Shown here: one piece after another, positions 47,901 through 55,790 of the stretch | Position numbering within the stretch: the stretch's first letter is position 1 | Layout: each line of letters opens with the position of its first letter | NCBI RefSeq assembly: GCF_000805385.1 | Contig: NZ_JTJW01000003.1 | Span: 434,001-498,000, forward strand | From: Mycolicibacterium setense | GTDB taxonomy: Bacteria > Actinomycetota > Actinomycetes > Mycobacteriales > Mycobacteriaceae | Direction: 5' to 3' | DNA length: 64,000 nt | Position numbers and translations under genes: made by a program | The notes under the pieces: generated by a model | What the model saw: only the letters and a program-made list of their open reading frames with translations | Told to the model about the DNA's origin: nothing | Database searches by the model: none

Positions 47901-48993
47901 GGTCGAGAGCGTGGGGTTCAGCCCGGACGGTACGCGGATCGTTTCGGGCGGTCGCGACCAGACAGTGCGCCTGTGGGACGCCGGCACGGGGCAGCCGGTG
48001 GGGGTTCCGTTGACCGGACATACCGGCTGGGTGATGAATCTGGCGTTCAGCCCGGACGGCACGCGCGTCATGTCGGGCAGCTACGACAATTCGGCCCGGG
48101 TGTGGGACGTCCGCGCAGGTCTGACCGGTCACACCGACACTGTGAGCAGCGTGGCGTTCAATGCGGACGGTACGCGGATAGTGTCGGGCAGCTACGACAA
48201 GACCCTGCGGCTGTGGGATGCGAAAACCGGTCAGCCGGTGGGGGATCCGTTGGCCGGGCATTCCGGCTGGGTCGAGAGCGCGGCATTCAGTCCGGACGGT
48301 AGTCGAATAGTCTCGGGCAGCAACGACGGCACATTGCGGGTATGGGATGCCGCCAGCGGTGAGACAGAAAATGACATGGACACCGGCAGTCGCGTGCTGA
48401 GTGTGGCGTTCAGTCCGGATGGTAAGCGGATTGTGTCGGGTGGGGCCGACGAGACGTTGCGGGTGTGGGATGCCGATTCTGGTGAGCCGGTGGGTGATCC
48501 GTTGACGGGCCACACCGACGACGTGAAGAGTGTGGCGTTCAGTCCCGATGGGACGCGGATTGTGTCCGGTGGGGCCGACGAGACGTTGCGGGTGTGGGAT
48601 GCCGATTCTGGTGAGCCGGTAGGCGATCCGCTCACCGGACACACCGGTCAGGTCACGAGCGTGGCGTTCAGCCCGGACGGTAAGCGCATTGTCTCGGCCA
48701 GCAACGATGACACGCTGCGATTCTGGGACGTTGCAACGGGCCGGGCGCTGGGTGATCCGCTCACCGCGAACACCGTCGAGGTGAAGAGTGTGGCGTTCGG
48801 TGCGGACGGCACGCGAATTGTGTCGGGCCACCTCGACCACACCGTTCGGCTCTGGCCGGCCGTCGCGAGCCCGACAGATCTTTGTGGGAAACTCACGACG
48901 AACATGAGCCGCGAAGAGTGGGCCGAGTCCGTGGCGCCCGACATCGACTACGTCGAGACCTGTCCCGGATTACCGCCGGCCCCAGATATGTGA
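44959..48993 (+). CDS. TIR - STAND NTPase - transmembrane - WD40 protein
   Basis: About 1344 aa. GTG 44959 is preferred over GTG 44950 because GGAGAG (44945-44950) is correctly spaced for it. The TIR domain (1-150) starts SRLFLSHSSLDLRQAM and keeps a candidate NADase Glu at residue 81 (SHECRVEYR). The STAND (nSTAND1-like) NTPase has P-loop GPSGAGKSS (211-219) and Walker B LILPLDQAEELF. After a charged coiled segment there is one transmembrane helix (669-690). Residues from about 750 form 13 recognisable WD40 repeats ending RLWDA/RVWDA. Such proteins sense a target through WD40, oligomerise with NTP and switch on TIR NAD+ cleavage or signal production. G+C is lower than in nearby housekeeping genes. 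It is divergent from the RyR membrane protein. Confidence 0.9.
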   Translation: MSRLFLSHSSLDLRQAMALKQWLVNQEPALANEIFVDVDPEVGLQPGQRWKDALQRATARCEAVICLLSANWEASHECRVEYRVAENLNKQILCARLEPSAGDHLTAEWQRCDLFGGPTTKIHVDDGPPVEFATAGLYRLRDAIRGAGISAMSFVWPPPGDPERAPYRGWEPFEQVDAAVYFGRDAAIVRALDELRGMRLTGVRSLFVVLGPSGAGKSSFMRAGLLPRLAREDRRFVLLGTVRPGRHALTGDTGLAAAIRSTREKLGLTTPSLGEIKTACTSDADRVRELLVEIQQAAAARLPAAEEGDEKPDPPTLILPLDQAEELFSADAGAQGPKLLTLISALTDNRDGSGLGLITAATIRTDRYEVMQTHPELAGIETRVFDDLKPMPPTQFKEVITGPAQRATEGGQRLEIAPDLVQRLLVDAAEGADTLPMLSLTLARLYADYGSSGELTVEQYEAMGGMHQVVQTEIDEILSSDAEVRGRQLQCLRTAFIPWLATINPDNDQPMRRVAKWDDLPEESRPLIDQMVARRLMVKDHRDGQAVVEVALESLLRRWEELAGWLHDQRHNLKVADDLERAEGAWRTNRQDAAWLLSGTRLADAEKLVGTADFAQRLNPVRHYLAESRQAENERVRAEEEYRQAEVRNARERQATAEAHTATLRKRSRVTAAIAMLAVTVAVVALVAFVQARNARAQAQSRFFEATAARLVAEAQGAFARNRPEGDAWAFRHLLAAHAVAPAAAKDALYGAVVDNLNLHKVIEVPSAVIGVAPGQQRLATAADDGTVRMWNADTGAQVGDPLAGHTGTVWSAAFSPDGKRIATGGADGTVRLWDAGTGRPVGQPLAGHTAMVQRVAFSPDGSRIVSGGWDHSVRLWDANSGQPVGVPLTGHTGAVTSVAFGPDGTRVVSGSTDQTVRLWDAIAGQPVGAPLAGHTGDVESVAFSADGGRIASGSADQTVRLWDANTGQPVGDPLTGHSDWVESVGFSPDGTRIVSGGRDQTVRLWDAGTGQPVGVPLTGHTGWVMNLAFSPDGTRVMSGSYDNSARVWDVRAGLTGHTDTVSSVAFNADGTRIVSGSYDKTLRLWDAKTGQPVGDPLAGHSGWVESAAFSPDGSRIVSGSNDGTLRVWDAASGETENDMDTGSRVLSVAFSPDGKRIVSGGADETLRVWDADSGEPVGDPLTGHTDDVKSVAFSPDGTRIVSGGADETLRVWDADSGEPVGDPLTGHTGQVTSVAFSPDGKRIVSASNDDTLRFWDVATGRALGDPLTANTVEVKSVAFGADGTRIVSGHLDHTVRLWPAVASPTDLCGKLTTNMSREEWAESVAPDIDYVETCPGLPPAPDM
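47270..48870 (+). repeat. WD40 coding repeats with a recently duplicated 129-bp unit
   Basis: Thirteen repeats of about 129 bases. Two neighbours share an identical 51-base segment at 48441-48491 and 48570-48620, exactly 129 bases apart, in different positions of the propeller. Other units are similar but not identical. This indicates recent in-frame duplication or gene conversion within the array. Confidence 0.85.
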
Positions 48994-49002
48994 TGGCGTC
49001 TC

Positions 49003-49971
49003 TTAGCTGACCGACTTCTGCAGGAACTGACTGTCGAGGAACGTGGCGTAGTCGGGCAGTTGAGTGTCCGGATCGATGGACTTCTGGGTCTTGGCCCACG
49101 CCCCGAGTTCGGCCAGCTTGCCCGCCAGGTCCGGCTTCAGCTGGAGCGTGAAGTCGAACTCGCCGAGCACGGTGCCCAGCAGCACGGGGTCCAGTTGGGT
49201 GGCTTTGGCCACCGCGTCGGTGGCGGCCTTGTCGTGCTCGGACAGGGCAGTGCCGGCGTCACCGAGCGCGGCGAGGAAGGCGCTGATCGCCTTGCCCTTG
49301 GTCGTGACTGCCGACTCGGTGGCGACGAACAGGCTGTGCTGGTTGTAGGTTCCGCCGGTCAGCGCCACGGCGTCGTCGCCGAGGGTCTTGATGGTCTGCG
49401 CCTGATACGGCTGGAAGATCGAGACGGCGTCGACGTTGCGCTGGGTGGCCGCGGTGACGATCGCCGACGGGGCGACCTGGACCAACTCAGCCTTGATGTT
49501 GTTCTGGGCCAAGGCGTTCGACACGTAGTAGGCAGCACTCGTGCCCAGTGGAGTGCCGATCGACTTGCCGGCCAGATCCGCGACGGTGTTGATACCGGCG
49601 CTGCGCCGGGCGACGATGCGCGATCCTTCCCAGCGGGATCCGTCGGCGATCACCCGCAGAGTGGGGGTGCGGGTCAGTGCGGCCGAGGTCGGCACATCGG
49701 CGGCGGTCGTGATGTCGACCTGGCCGGCGGCCGCGGCCTGCAATGCCTCGACACCGGACTGGAAGTTCACCACCTTGACGTCCACGTTGTGCTTGCCGAA
49801 CAGGCCGGTGTCGGCGGCGACGGGGATCTGCGCCCAGGACGGGTCGACGACGAACCCGACGGTGAGTTGATCGGCGTTCGCGGTGCCCGTGTCAGAGCAG
49901 GCGGTGCCTGCGACAGTGAGGGCGGCGGCGGCGACTGCTGCGGCGACGATGCGCCGAAGGGGGGTCTTCAC
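49003..49971 (-). CDS. ABC transporter substrate-binding lipoprotein (NMT1/SsuA/TauA-like)
   Basis: 322 aa. Lipoprotein signal with lipobox AGTAC near residue 25, then a periplasmic-binding-protein fold of the NMT1/THI5 class: VGFVVDPSWAQIPVAADTGL, VDVKVVNFQSGVEALQAAAA, LAGKSIGTPLGTSAAYYV, VDAVSIFQPYQAQTIK. The class binds alkanesulfonates, taurine, nitrate or pyrimidine precursors. The arylsulfotransferase-like gene in the same operon points to a sulfur compound. It is last in the four-gene minus-strand operon, 42 bases after the ATPase gene, and its end faces the end of the TIR-WD40 gene. Confidence 0.88.
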   Translation of the reverse strand: MKTPLRRIVAAAVAAAALTVAGTACSDTGTANADQLTVGFVVDPSWAQIPVAADTGLFGKHNVDVKVVNFQSGVEALQAAAAGQVDITTAADVPTSAALTRTPTLRVIADGSRWEGSRIVARRSAGINTVADLAGKSIGTPLGTSAAYYVSNALAQNNIKAELVQVAPSAIVTAATQRNVDAVSIFQPYQAQTIKTLGDDAVALTGGTYNQHSLFVATESAVTTKGKAISAFLAALGDAGTALSEHDKAATDAVAKATQLDPVLLGTVLGEFDFTLQLKPDLAGKLAELGAWAKTQKSIDPDTQLPDYATFLDSQFLQKSVS

Positions 49972-50013
49972 GGATGGATTCCTTTGTGGGGGAGTCGGAT
50001 TGCGGGCGGAGGA

Positions 50014-50772
50014 TCAGTGCACGGCGTGGTCGATGCCGAGCTGGTGGTGCAGGGTCTTGCGGATCTCGCTGTAGCCCGGCTGGTCTGCCAGTGCGTCGGC
50101 CGGTCGGGGCCGGCTCAGCGGGTTGGTGATCTGATCGACGATCTGCCCGTCGCGCAGCACGCTGACGGTGTCGCCGAGCCGGATCGCCTCGTCGATGTCG
50201 TGCGTGACGAAGACGATCGTGCGGTTCAACCGGGTCCACAGATCGATCAGCAGATCCTGCATGCGCAGGCGAGTCAGTGCGTCCAGCGCCGCGAACGGTT
50301 CGTCCATCAACATCACGGTCGGCTCCCCGGCCAGCACCCGGGCGATGCTGACGCGCTGCCGCATACCACCGGACAACTCGCCGGGGCGCTGGGCGGCCAC
50401 CTCGTCACGCAGGCCCACCAGGTCGAGCAGTTCGCGAATCTTTTCCCGGCGTTCGGATTTTGACAGTCGGCGGGCCGCCAGGGCGAAGTCGATGTTGTCG
50501 GCGACCGTCATCCACGGGAACAGCACGTCGCGCTGGAAGGCGACGCCGCGTCGGGGATGCGGGGCAGTGACGGCCTCGCCATTGTCGGTCACCGAACCCG
50601 CGGTAGCGGTGATGAGACCGGCCAGGCAGTGCAACAGTGTCGATTTCCCGCTGCCCGACGCGCCGACCAGGACGGAGAAGGACCCGTCGGGGATGGTCAG
50701 GGAAATGCCCTTGAGGGTGGGCTGCTGCTTTCCGGAGAACCGCACCACGAGATCGTGGGTCTGGATGGCCAT
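50014..50772 (-). CDS. ABC transporter ATP-binding protein (SsuB/TauB/NrtD-like)
   Basis: 252 aa from ATG 50772; a longer reading overlaps the permease gene. Walker A VGASGSGKST, Q-loop GVAFQRDVLFPW, ABC signature LSGGMRQRVSIARVL, Walker B VMLMDEPFAALD, and switch His in FVTHDIDEAI. It energises import of the substrate bound by the adjacent lipoprotein. The permease stop is one base away (TGAGATG arrangement), so the two are translationally coupled. Confidence 0.93.
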   Translation of the reverse strand: MAIQTHDLVVRFSGKQQPTLKGISLTIPDGSFSVLVGASGSGKSTLLHCLAGLITATAGSVTDNGEAVTAPHPRRGVAFQRDVLFPWMTVADNIDFALAARRLSKSERREKIRELLDLVGLRDEVAAQRPGELSGGMRQRVSIARVLAGEPTVMLMDEPFAALDALTRLRMQDLLIDLWTRLNRTIVFVTHDIDEAIRLGDTVSVLRDGQIVDQITNPLSRPRPADALADQPGYSEIRKTLHHQLGIDHAVH

Positions 50773-50773
50773 C

Positions 50774-51613
50774 TCAGCGCTCCTCTTGAGCCCAGCGGGT
50801 GAACGGGGACGTGACCGACGCGACCAGCAGGTCACACAGGGCGCCGACGATGCCCAAAATGATCAGGCAGAAGATCAGCCGATCGGCCTGGGAGAACAGC
50901 TGGGCCTGGGAGATCCGGTACCCGATACCCGCTGTGGTGCCCGTCATCTCGGCCACCACGATGAGTACGAACGCCATCGCGGCACCCACCCGCAGTCCCG
51001 ACGCGATATCGGGGGCGGCTTCGGGCAACACCACCCTGGACAAAGTCTGCCGGCGGCCGGCGCCCAGGCAGCGGGCAGCCTTCAGATAGTCGACAGGTGT
51101 GCTCGCCAACCCGGTATGGCTGTTGATCCACACCGGGACGAAGACGCCGAGCGCGATGACCAGGAGCTTGCTGTTCTCGCCAAGCCCGAACCACAGGATC
51201 GCCAGCGGGACGAGACCGATCGTCGGGATCGGGGAGAAAACCCGGAGCACCGGTTGCAGCAGGTTGCGCCCCGCCGTGGTGGTCGCGGTGAACACCGCGA
51301 CGACGATCCCCACCGACGCGCCGATCGCGAAACCGACTGCCGCCCGGCCCAAGCTGGCAAGAATGTCATCGGCCAACAGCCCCTCGGTCCACAGGGTGTG
51401 CCCGGCCGCGAGGATCTCCGGGACGCTGGGGAACAGCTGCCGCGGGAACCGCCCGGTCGCCACGATCAGCGACCACAACGCCGCGGCGATCCCCAGCCCG
51501 GCCAGCGTCCAGCCGAGGACACCCAACCGCGCGAACGCCGCGCGCCACCGTGTCGTGCCCACGCTGCGCGGAGGGCCCACTGCGGGCGTGCGGAGCGCCA
51601 AACCGGCTGTCAT
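50774..51613 (-). CDS. ABC transporter permease (SsuC/TauC-like)
   Basis: 279 aa. One N-terminal transmembrane helix (LGVLGWTLAGLGIAAALWSL) and about five more form the BPD_transp_1 permease fold. The EAA loop appears around KAARCLGAGRRQTLSRVVLP with the following EAAPDIASGLRVG. It forms the membrane channel for the importer. The start overlaps the stop of the arylsulfotransferase-like gene by four bases (51610-51613), so the operon is tightly coupled. Confidence 0.92.
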   Translation of the reverse strand: MTAGLALRTPAVGPPRSVGTTRWRAAFARLGVLGWTLAGLGIAAALWSLIVATGRFPRQLFPSVPEILAAGHTLWTEGLLADDILASLGRAAVGFAIGASVGIVVAVFTATTTAGRNLLQPVLRVFSPIPTIGLVPLAILWFGLGENSKLLVIALGVFVPVWINSHTGLASTPVDYLKAARCLGAGRRQTLSRVVLPEAAPDIASGLRVGAAMAFVLIVVAEMTGTTAGIGYRISQAQLFSQADRLIFCLIILGIVGALCDLLVASVTSPFTRWAQEER

Positions 51614-52935
51614 GGACGGCTTTCTGCTTCAACGCCCACTGCCCGCAACGGTTCGCGTGCCGTGCCCGCAGGTACCCAGTCGAACGGCACGGCCTGTGAG
51701 CGGTACACCAGCGCGGTCCGGGTGAGCCGGTCGACCCCGGGCACCCTGGTCTGCTTGACCTCGGGCTCACCGGCGACGCCGTAGCCTTCGTACGGACTGT
51801 GGTACTCCCACACCACGTCACCATCCGCGGTGATCTGGAACAACCGGCCCTGCATGCCCTCGGTGATCAAGGTGTTGCCGTTGGGCAGTCGCTGGGCATT
51901 GCTGACGAAGGAACTGAAGAAAGTCCAGGACGGCAGGCCGGAATCTTCAGCGGTGTACTGCCATACGATTTCCTTTGTGACCGGATCGATTTCGAGGATC
52001 CGTGAACCGGCGTAGATGCCCAGCGGTGCGGGCGGGTATCCGGCGCCGCCCTGGTTGTCGAACACCAGGATGTTGCCTGCTCCGGGAAGGCCCGGGGCGA
52101 TCATGTGCGGGTTGTGCTGACCTGAGGTCTGATCGACCGGACGAGGCACCTTGTGCACGTTGATCCGCTGGTGCTGTGCACCGAACTCGGCCTCGTGGTA
52201 CGGGCCCAGTTTCCATGCGACCTTGCCGGACGTCTTGTCGATCAGCGCGATGATGTTGGCCTTGCGGAAGCTGATCAGGATGTTGTCGGGGTGGAAGGCG
52301 GAGTCCGGATCGTCGACGTACCACCGATTGGGCCCCAGTGTCTTGGCGCTGTTCATCTCCAGATAACCCCAGGGATCGTCGGGGTCTCGGGCGACGGTCT
52401 GGCGCAAGGCATTCCAACCGTCCGCGGAGAACCCGAACTCATCGAGGTGGTCCCCGGCCAGCCACTGCCAGACGATCTCACCCTCGGGTGTGACTTCGTA
52501 GAGCCCCTGATCGCCGACCGTGTGCTCGTCGAGAGCGGGCACCACGCGGGGAACCGTCACGAGAATCAGACGATTGCCGTTGGGCAGCAGCTCCCAGTCG
52601 TGGTTCTGCCGGGCCGCGCCGTCCGGCGCCTGTGTGCCCCACTCCCAGACGATCTCGCCGTCCCAGTCGAGCTGGCCGACGGTGCCGTTGGCGTAGATGC
52701 CGCCGCGGGCATCACCGCTGTCGGACAACTGCACTCCGACATCGCCGAGGCGGCCGTCGTTGAGTGCGGGATCCAAAATGCGGGGCGGCACACCGGCATA
52801 CGGCCACTCGTGCACCACGGTGCCGTTGAGGTCGATCACGCGGGTGACTCCGTCGGCGCCGGTGAACAGGACGTAGCTGTCATGGACGAGTTCGGGATCG
52901 AGGTAGCTGACTCCGTTGTGACGTACAAATGCCAT
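51610..52935 (-). CDS. Arylsulfotransferase (ASST)-family protein
   Basis: 441 aa. Repeating beta-blade segments (VTRVIDLNGTVVHEWPYAG; QLDWDGEIVWEWG; YEVTPEGEIVWQWLAGDHL; LEIDPVTKEIVWQYTAEDS; FQITADGDVVWEY) form an ASST-type propeller. Conserved histidines are in RQNHDWELLPNGNRLIL, DSAFHPDNILI and SGQHNPHMI. ASST enzymes move sulfate between phenols. No signal peptide is visible, so it may act in the cytosol, unlike the periplasmic E. coli enzyme. First gene of an operon with a sulfonate/nitrate-type ABC importer; a joint role in use of an organosulfur compound is inference. Confidence 0.82.
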   Translation of the reverse strand: MAFVRHNGVSYLDPELVHDSYVLFTGADGVTRVIDLNGTVVHEWPYAGVPPRILDPALNDGRLGDVGVQLSDSGDARGGIYANGTVGQLDWDGEIVWEWGTQAPDGAARQNHDWELLPNGNRLILVTVPRVVPALDEHTVGDQGLYEVTPEGEIVWQWLAGDHLDEFGFSADGWNALRQTVARDPDDPWGYLEMNSAKTLGPNRWYVDDPDSAFHPDNILISFRKANIIALIDKTSGKVAWKLGPYHEAEFGAQHQRINVHKVPRPVDQTSGQHNPHMIAPGLPGAGNILVFDNQGGAGYPPAPLGIYAGSRILEIDPVTKEIVWQYTAEDSGLPSWTFFSSFVSNAQRLPNGNTLITEGMQGRLFQITADGDVVWEYHSPYEGYGVAGEPEVKQTRVPGVDRLTRTALVYRSQAVPFDWVPAGTAREPLRAVGVEAESRP

Positions 52936-52989
52936 GTCAGTTACTCCACCAATGTCCGGTTACAACCACGGGTCCTCCTCGTTACGGTT

Positions 52990-53001
52990 CTAATCGATTA
53001 G
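52990..53001. promoter_or_regulatory. Perfect LacI-type palindrome
   Basis: CTAATCGATTAG at 52990-53001 is a perfect 12-bp palindrome with the central CG typical of LacI/GalR-family operators. It lies between the divergent operon start (52935) and the LacI-type gene (53093), so it could repress both. Confidence 0.75.
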
Positions 53002-53092
53002 CGTAGGCAGGCGAAGCGTCGGCGGAACCGTCACAATCGAGGTGATTCAAACTCTTACGAGCGGCCATCGACGAGCGGAGGGTCCACCCGTT

Positions 53093-54109
53093 GTGAGTGG
53101 GAAACGTCCGACCCTGGCAGATGTCGCCGGCCGCGCCGGCACCTCGACGGCGGTGGTGAGCTATGTGCTCAACAACGGGCCGCGTCCGGTCTCGGACTTC
53201 TTGCGGGCCAAGGTGCTCCGTGCGATCGACGAGTTGAACTACCGGCCCGATGTCCGGGCCAGGGCGTTGCGCCGGTCTCGGCGCTGGCGGCAGATCGGCC
53301 TGTTGGTTCCCGATCTCACCCTGCCGTTGTTCGGCCAGTTCGTGGGTCGCATCGAAGTCGAAGCCCGAGCGCGGGATCACCTGACCCTGATCGGCAACAC
53401 CGGATACGACCCGGAGCGGGAACTCGAATTCGCCACCGCCTTCACCGAGGTCGGCGTCGACGGACTGCTCGTGGTCGGCGCGGCGAACGCTCCAGAAACG
53501 GCGAAACTCTGTCAGCAGGAACGTATTCCGGTGGTGTGGATGCACAACATCCGCGGGGAGGTGGAGGCCGAGATCGTCGGGGTGGATCACGTGAAGGCCG
53601 GCGAACTGCTCGCCCGGCACCTGCTCGACACCCACGGTTGTCGCGACGTGGCCTTCGTCGGCGGTTTCACCCAGGCCGACGTCCGTCTCGGCGACCGGGA
53701 AACCGTGCAGCAGCGTTTCAAGGGTGTCGCCGCTGTGATCGGTCGCGATGTTCCGGTCATCCGGACCGATCTCACTCCGGAGGGTGCCTATGCCGCGGTC
53801 GCTGAGTATCTGGTTCCCGGGCAACGTATCCCGCGTGCGTTGGTGGTCGGCACCTATGGCCAGTCGGCGGCCACCAACCGGGCGATCGCCGATGCGGGGC
53901 TGCGAGTCCCGGACGACATCCGGGTGGTCGGGTTCGACGGCGCCGCGACCGACTACGGACGGCTTCGGCTCACCGTGGCGCAACAGCCCGTTAATGCCTT
54001 GGCCCGGCTGGCGCTGGGCCGGCTGCTCGGAGAAGCTCAACCCGTCGAGGTTCTGGACCCGTCACTGCGAATCGGCGATACCTGCGGGTGCGGTCCAGGC
54101 CAGAGTTGA
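53093..54109 (+). CDS. LacI family transcriptional regulator
   Basis: 338 aa from GTG 53093, with GGAGGG at 53077-53082 setting the start. The N-terminal HTH reads RPTLADVAGRAGTSTAVVSY with the hinge helix around RPDVRARALRR. The effector-binding periplasmic-protein-like domain follows (IGLLVPDLTLPLFGQFVGRI; VDGLLVVGAANAPE; DDIRVVGFDGAATDYG). Divergent from the ASST/ABC operon with one perfect palindrome between them; it most likely represses that operon until its ligand, perhaps a sulfur compound or sugar, is present. Confidence 0.9.
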   Translation: MSGKRPTLADVAGRAGTSTAVVSYVLNNGPRPVSDFLRAKVLRAIDELNYRPDVRARALRRSRRWRQIGLLVPDLTLPLFGQFVGRIEVEARARDHLTLIGNTGYDPERELEFATAFTEVGVDGLLVVGAANAPETAKLCQQERIPVVWMHNIRGEVEAEIVGVDHVKAGELLARHLLDTHGCRDVAFVGGFTQADVRLGDRETVQQRFKGVAAVIGRDVPVIRTDLTPEGAYAAVAEYLVPGQRIPRALVVGTYGQSAATNRAIADAGLRVPDDIRVVGFDGAATDYGRLRLTVAQQPVNALARLALGRLLGEAQPVEVLDPSLRIGDTCGCGPGQS

Positions 54110-54174
54110 CGGCAACAGTTCGGGCCGCCGAGCCGAGTAATATCCGTCACATAACTCAATACGTCGATGACGCG

Positions 54175-54360
54175 CTGTGGGAGAACCTCCGCTTTCCGGA
54201 GGCGCCGTAGGAGCAAATCCTCCCCGGGAATCTCTCAGGCCCCAATACCGCAGCGTCGAGACAACTCTGGAGAACAGCGCGGCCGTGTCCGTCGCGCTTA
54301 CCGAAGGTGAAAGGCGCGACGCGCCAAAACTCTCAGGTTTCAGGACAGAGCGGGGAGGTG
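54175..54360 (+). promoter_or_regulatory. Tandem glycine riboswitch
   Basis: Two glycine aptamers in a row. The first contains TGGGAGAACCTCC, the GCCGTAGGAGCAAAT core (54204-54218) and TCTCTCAGG; the second contains CTCTGGAGAAC, ACCGAAGGTGAAAGGCG and ACTCTCAGG then AGGACAGAGCGGGGAGG. Both have the conserved P1/P3 bases. It stands 48 bases before L-serine ammonia-lyase. Glycine binding probably switches the gene on, removing glycine through serine to pyruvate. Confidence 0.93.
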
Positions 54361-54407
54361 TAACCACACGATGCATCACTCGTGATGCCCAGCGACCGGA
54401 GCACCTC

Positions 54408-55790
54408 ATGACCAGCGTGTTCGACCTGTTCTCGGTGGGGATCGGCCCGTCGAGCTCACACACCGTGGGCCCCATGCGGGCGGCCGGCATGTTCGTCGAG
54501 GAGCTTGTCGATCGCGGCGCGGTCGATGATGTCGCCGAGGTCCGGGTGGATCTGTTCGGCTCACTCGCGGCGACCGGTGCGGGCCACGGCACGATGCCGG
54601 CCATTCTGCTGGGTCTGGAGGGCTACCGGCCCGAGACGATCGAGACCGACGAGATGCAACGGCGCCTCGCCGCCATCCGCGCCGAGGGCGAGATCCGGGT
54701 GGCGGGCCGGGTGACCATCGCGTTGACCGAGTCCGACATGCGCCTGCAACCGGGCCGCCGGCTGGCCCAGCACCCGAACGCCATGACGTTGACCGCATTC
54801 GGGGCCGCAGGCGACGTCATCTACCGCGAGACATACTTCTCGGTCGGCGGGGGATTCGTCGTCACCGAAACCGAACCGGCGCAGCATGATACGACGCAAT
54901 CGGAGACGCCCGGCTCCTTCCACTCGGCCGCCGATCTACTGGCCCTCACCGAGCGGGACGGGCTGTCGGTCAGCCAGGCGATGATGCGGCACGAGTGCGT
55001 GTTTCGAAGCGAAGCCGAGGTGCGGGAACGTCTGCTGCAGATCCGCGACGTCATGGTCGCGTGCCAGGCCAACGGGATGTCCCGCGACGGCTATCTGCCG
55101 GGCGACCTGCGGGTCCGGCGTCGTGCCAGGGACTGGTTCGTGCGGCTCGACGCCGAGGATCCGCAGCGTGATCCGGCTTTCGCCGAGGACTGGGTGAACC
55201 TCGTCGCGCTCGCGGTCAACGAGGAGAACGCGTCGGGCGGCCGGATCGTGACCGCGCCGACCAACGGTGCGGCCGGGATCATCCCGGCGGTCCTGCACTA
55301 CGCGTTGCACTACACGCCGGCCGGAAAGGCCGACCCGGACGACACCACCATCCGTTTCATGCTGACCGCCGGGGCGATCGGTTCGCTGTACAAGGAGCGG
55401 GCCTCGATCTCGGGTGCGGAGGTCGGTTGTCAGGGTGAGGTCGGCTCCGCCGCGTCGATGGCCGCGGGCGCCCTGGCCGAAATCCTCGGCGGCACACCGC
55501 AACAGGCAGAGAATGCCGCCGAGATTGCCATGGAACACAGCCTCGGCCTCACATGCGATCCGATCGGCGGGCTGGTGCAGATTCCGTGCATCGAACGCAA
55601 CGCGATCTCGGCGGGCAAGGCGATCAACGCCGCCCGCATGGCACTGCGGGGAGACGGGACCCACCGGGTGAGCCTGGATCAGGTCATCGAGACGATGCGT
55701 GCTACGGGCATGGACATGAGCGCCAAGTACAAGGAGACATCCACGGGTGGGCTGGCGGTCAACGTCGCCGTCAACGTCGTCGAATGCTAA
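54408..55790 (+). CDS. sdaA: L-serine ammonia-lyase, Fe-S type, single chain
   Basis: 460 aa from ATG 54408 ([20 protein letters not shown]), the family start; the open frame continues upstream only into the riboswitch. Deaminates L-serine to pyruvate and ammonia using a [4Fe-4S] cluster. The beta-domain signature is [15 protein letters not shown]. The alpha domain has [18 protein letters not shown] and the cluster Cys residues in [35 protein letters not shown]. Single-chain length matches bacterial SdaA/SdaB. It is controlled by the upstream tandem glycine riboswitch. The last four bases overlap the end of the convergent DUF445 gene. Confidence 0.94.
   Translation: MTSVFDLFSVGIGPSSSHTVGPMRAAGMFVEELVDRGAVDDVAEVRVDLFGSLAATGAGHGTMPAILLGLEGYRPETIETDEMQRRLAAIRAEGEIRVAGRVTIALTESDMRLQPGRRLAQHPNAMTLTAFGAAGDVIYRETYFSVGGGFVVTETEPAQHDTTQSETPGSFHSAADLLALTERDGLSVSQAMMRHECVFRSEAEVRERLLQIRDVMVACQANGMSRDGYLPGDLRVRRRARDWFVRLDAEDPQRDPAFAEDWVNLVALAVNEENASGGRIVTAPTNGAAGIIPAVLHYALHYTPAGKADPDDTTIRFMLTAGAIGSLYKERASISGAEVGCQGEVGSAASMAAGALAEILGGTPQQAENAAEIAMEHSLGLTCDPIGGLVQIPCIERNAISAGKAINAARMALRGDGTHRVSLDQVIETMRATGMDMSAKYKETSTGGLAVNVAVNVVEC

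Noticed and set aside
47270..48870. Regular ~129-base repeats suspected as a CRISPR-like or satellite array
   Set aside because: They are in frame and encode WD40 repeats with the WD signature; there are no spacers.
42392..54109. Integrated mobile island with attachment sites
   Set aside because: No tRNA, integrase, transposase or flanking direct repeats were found; only gene content and G+C hint at acquisition.
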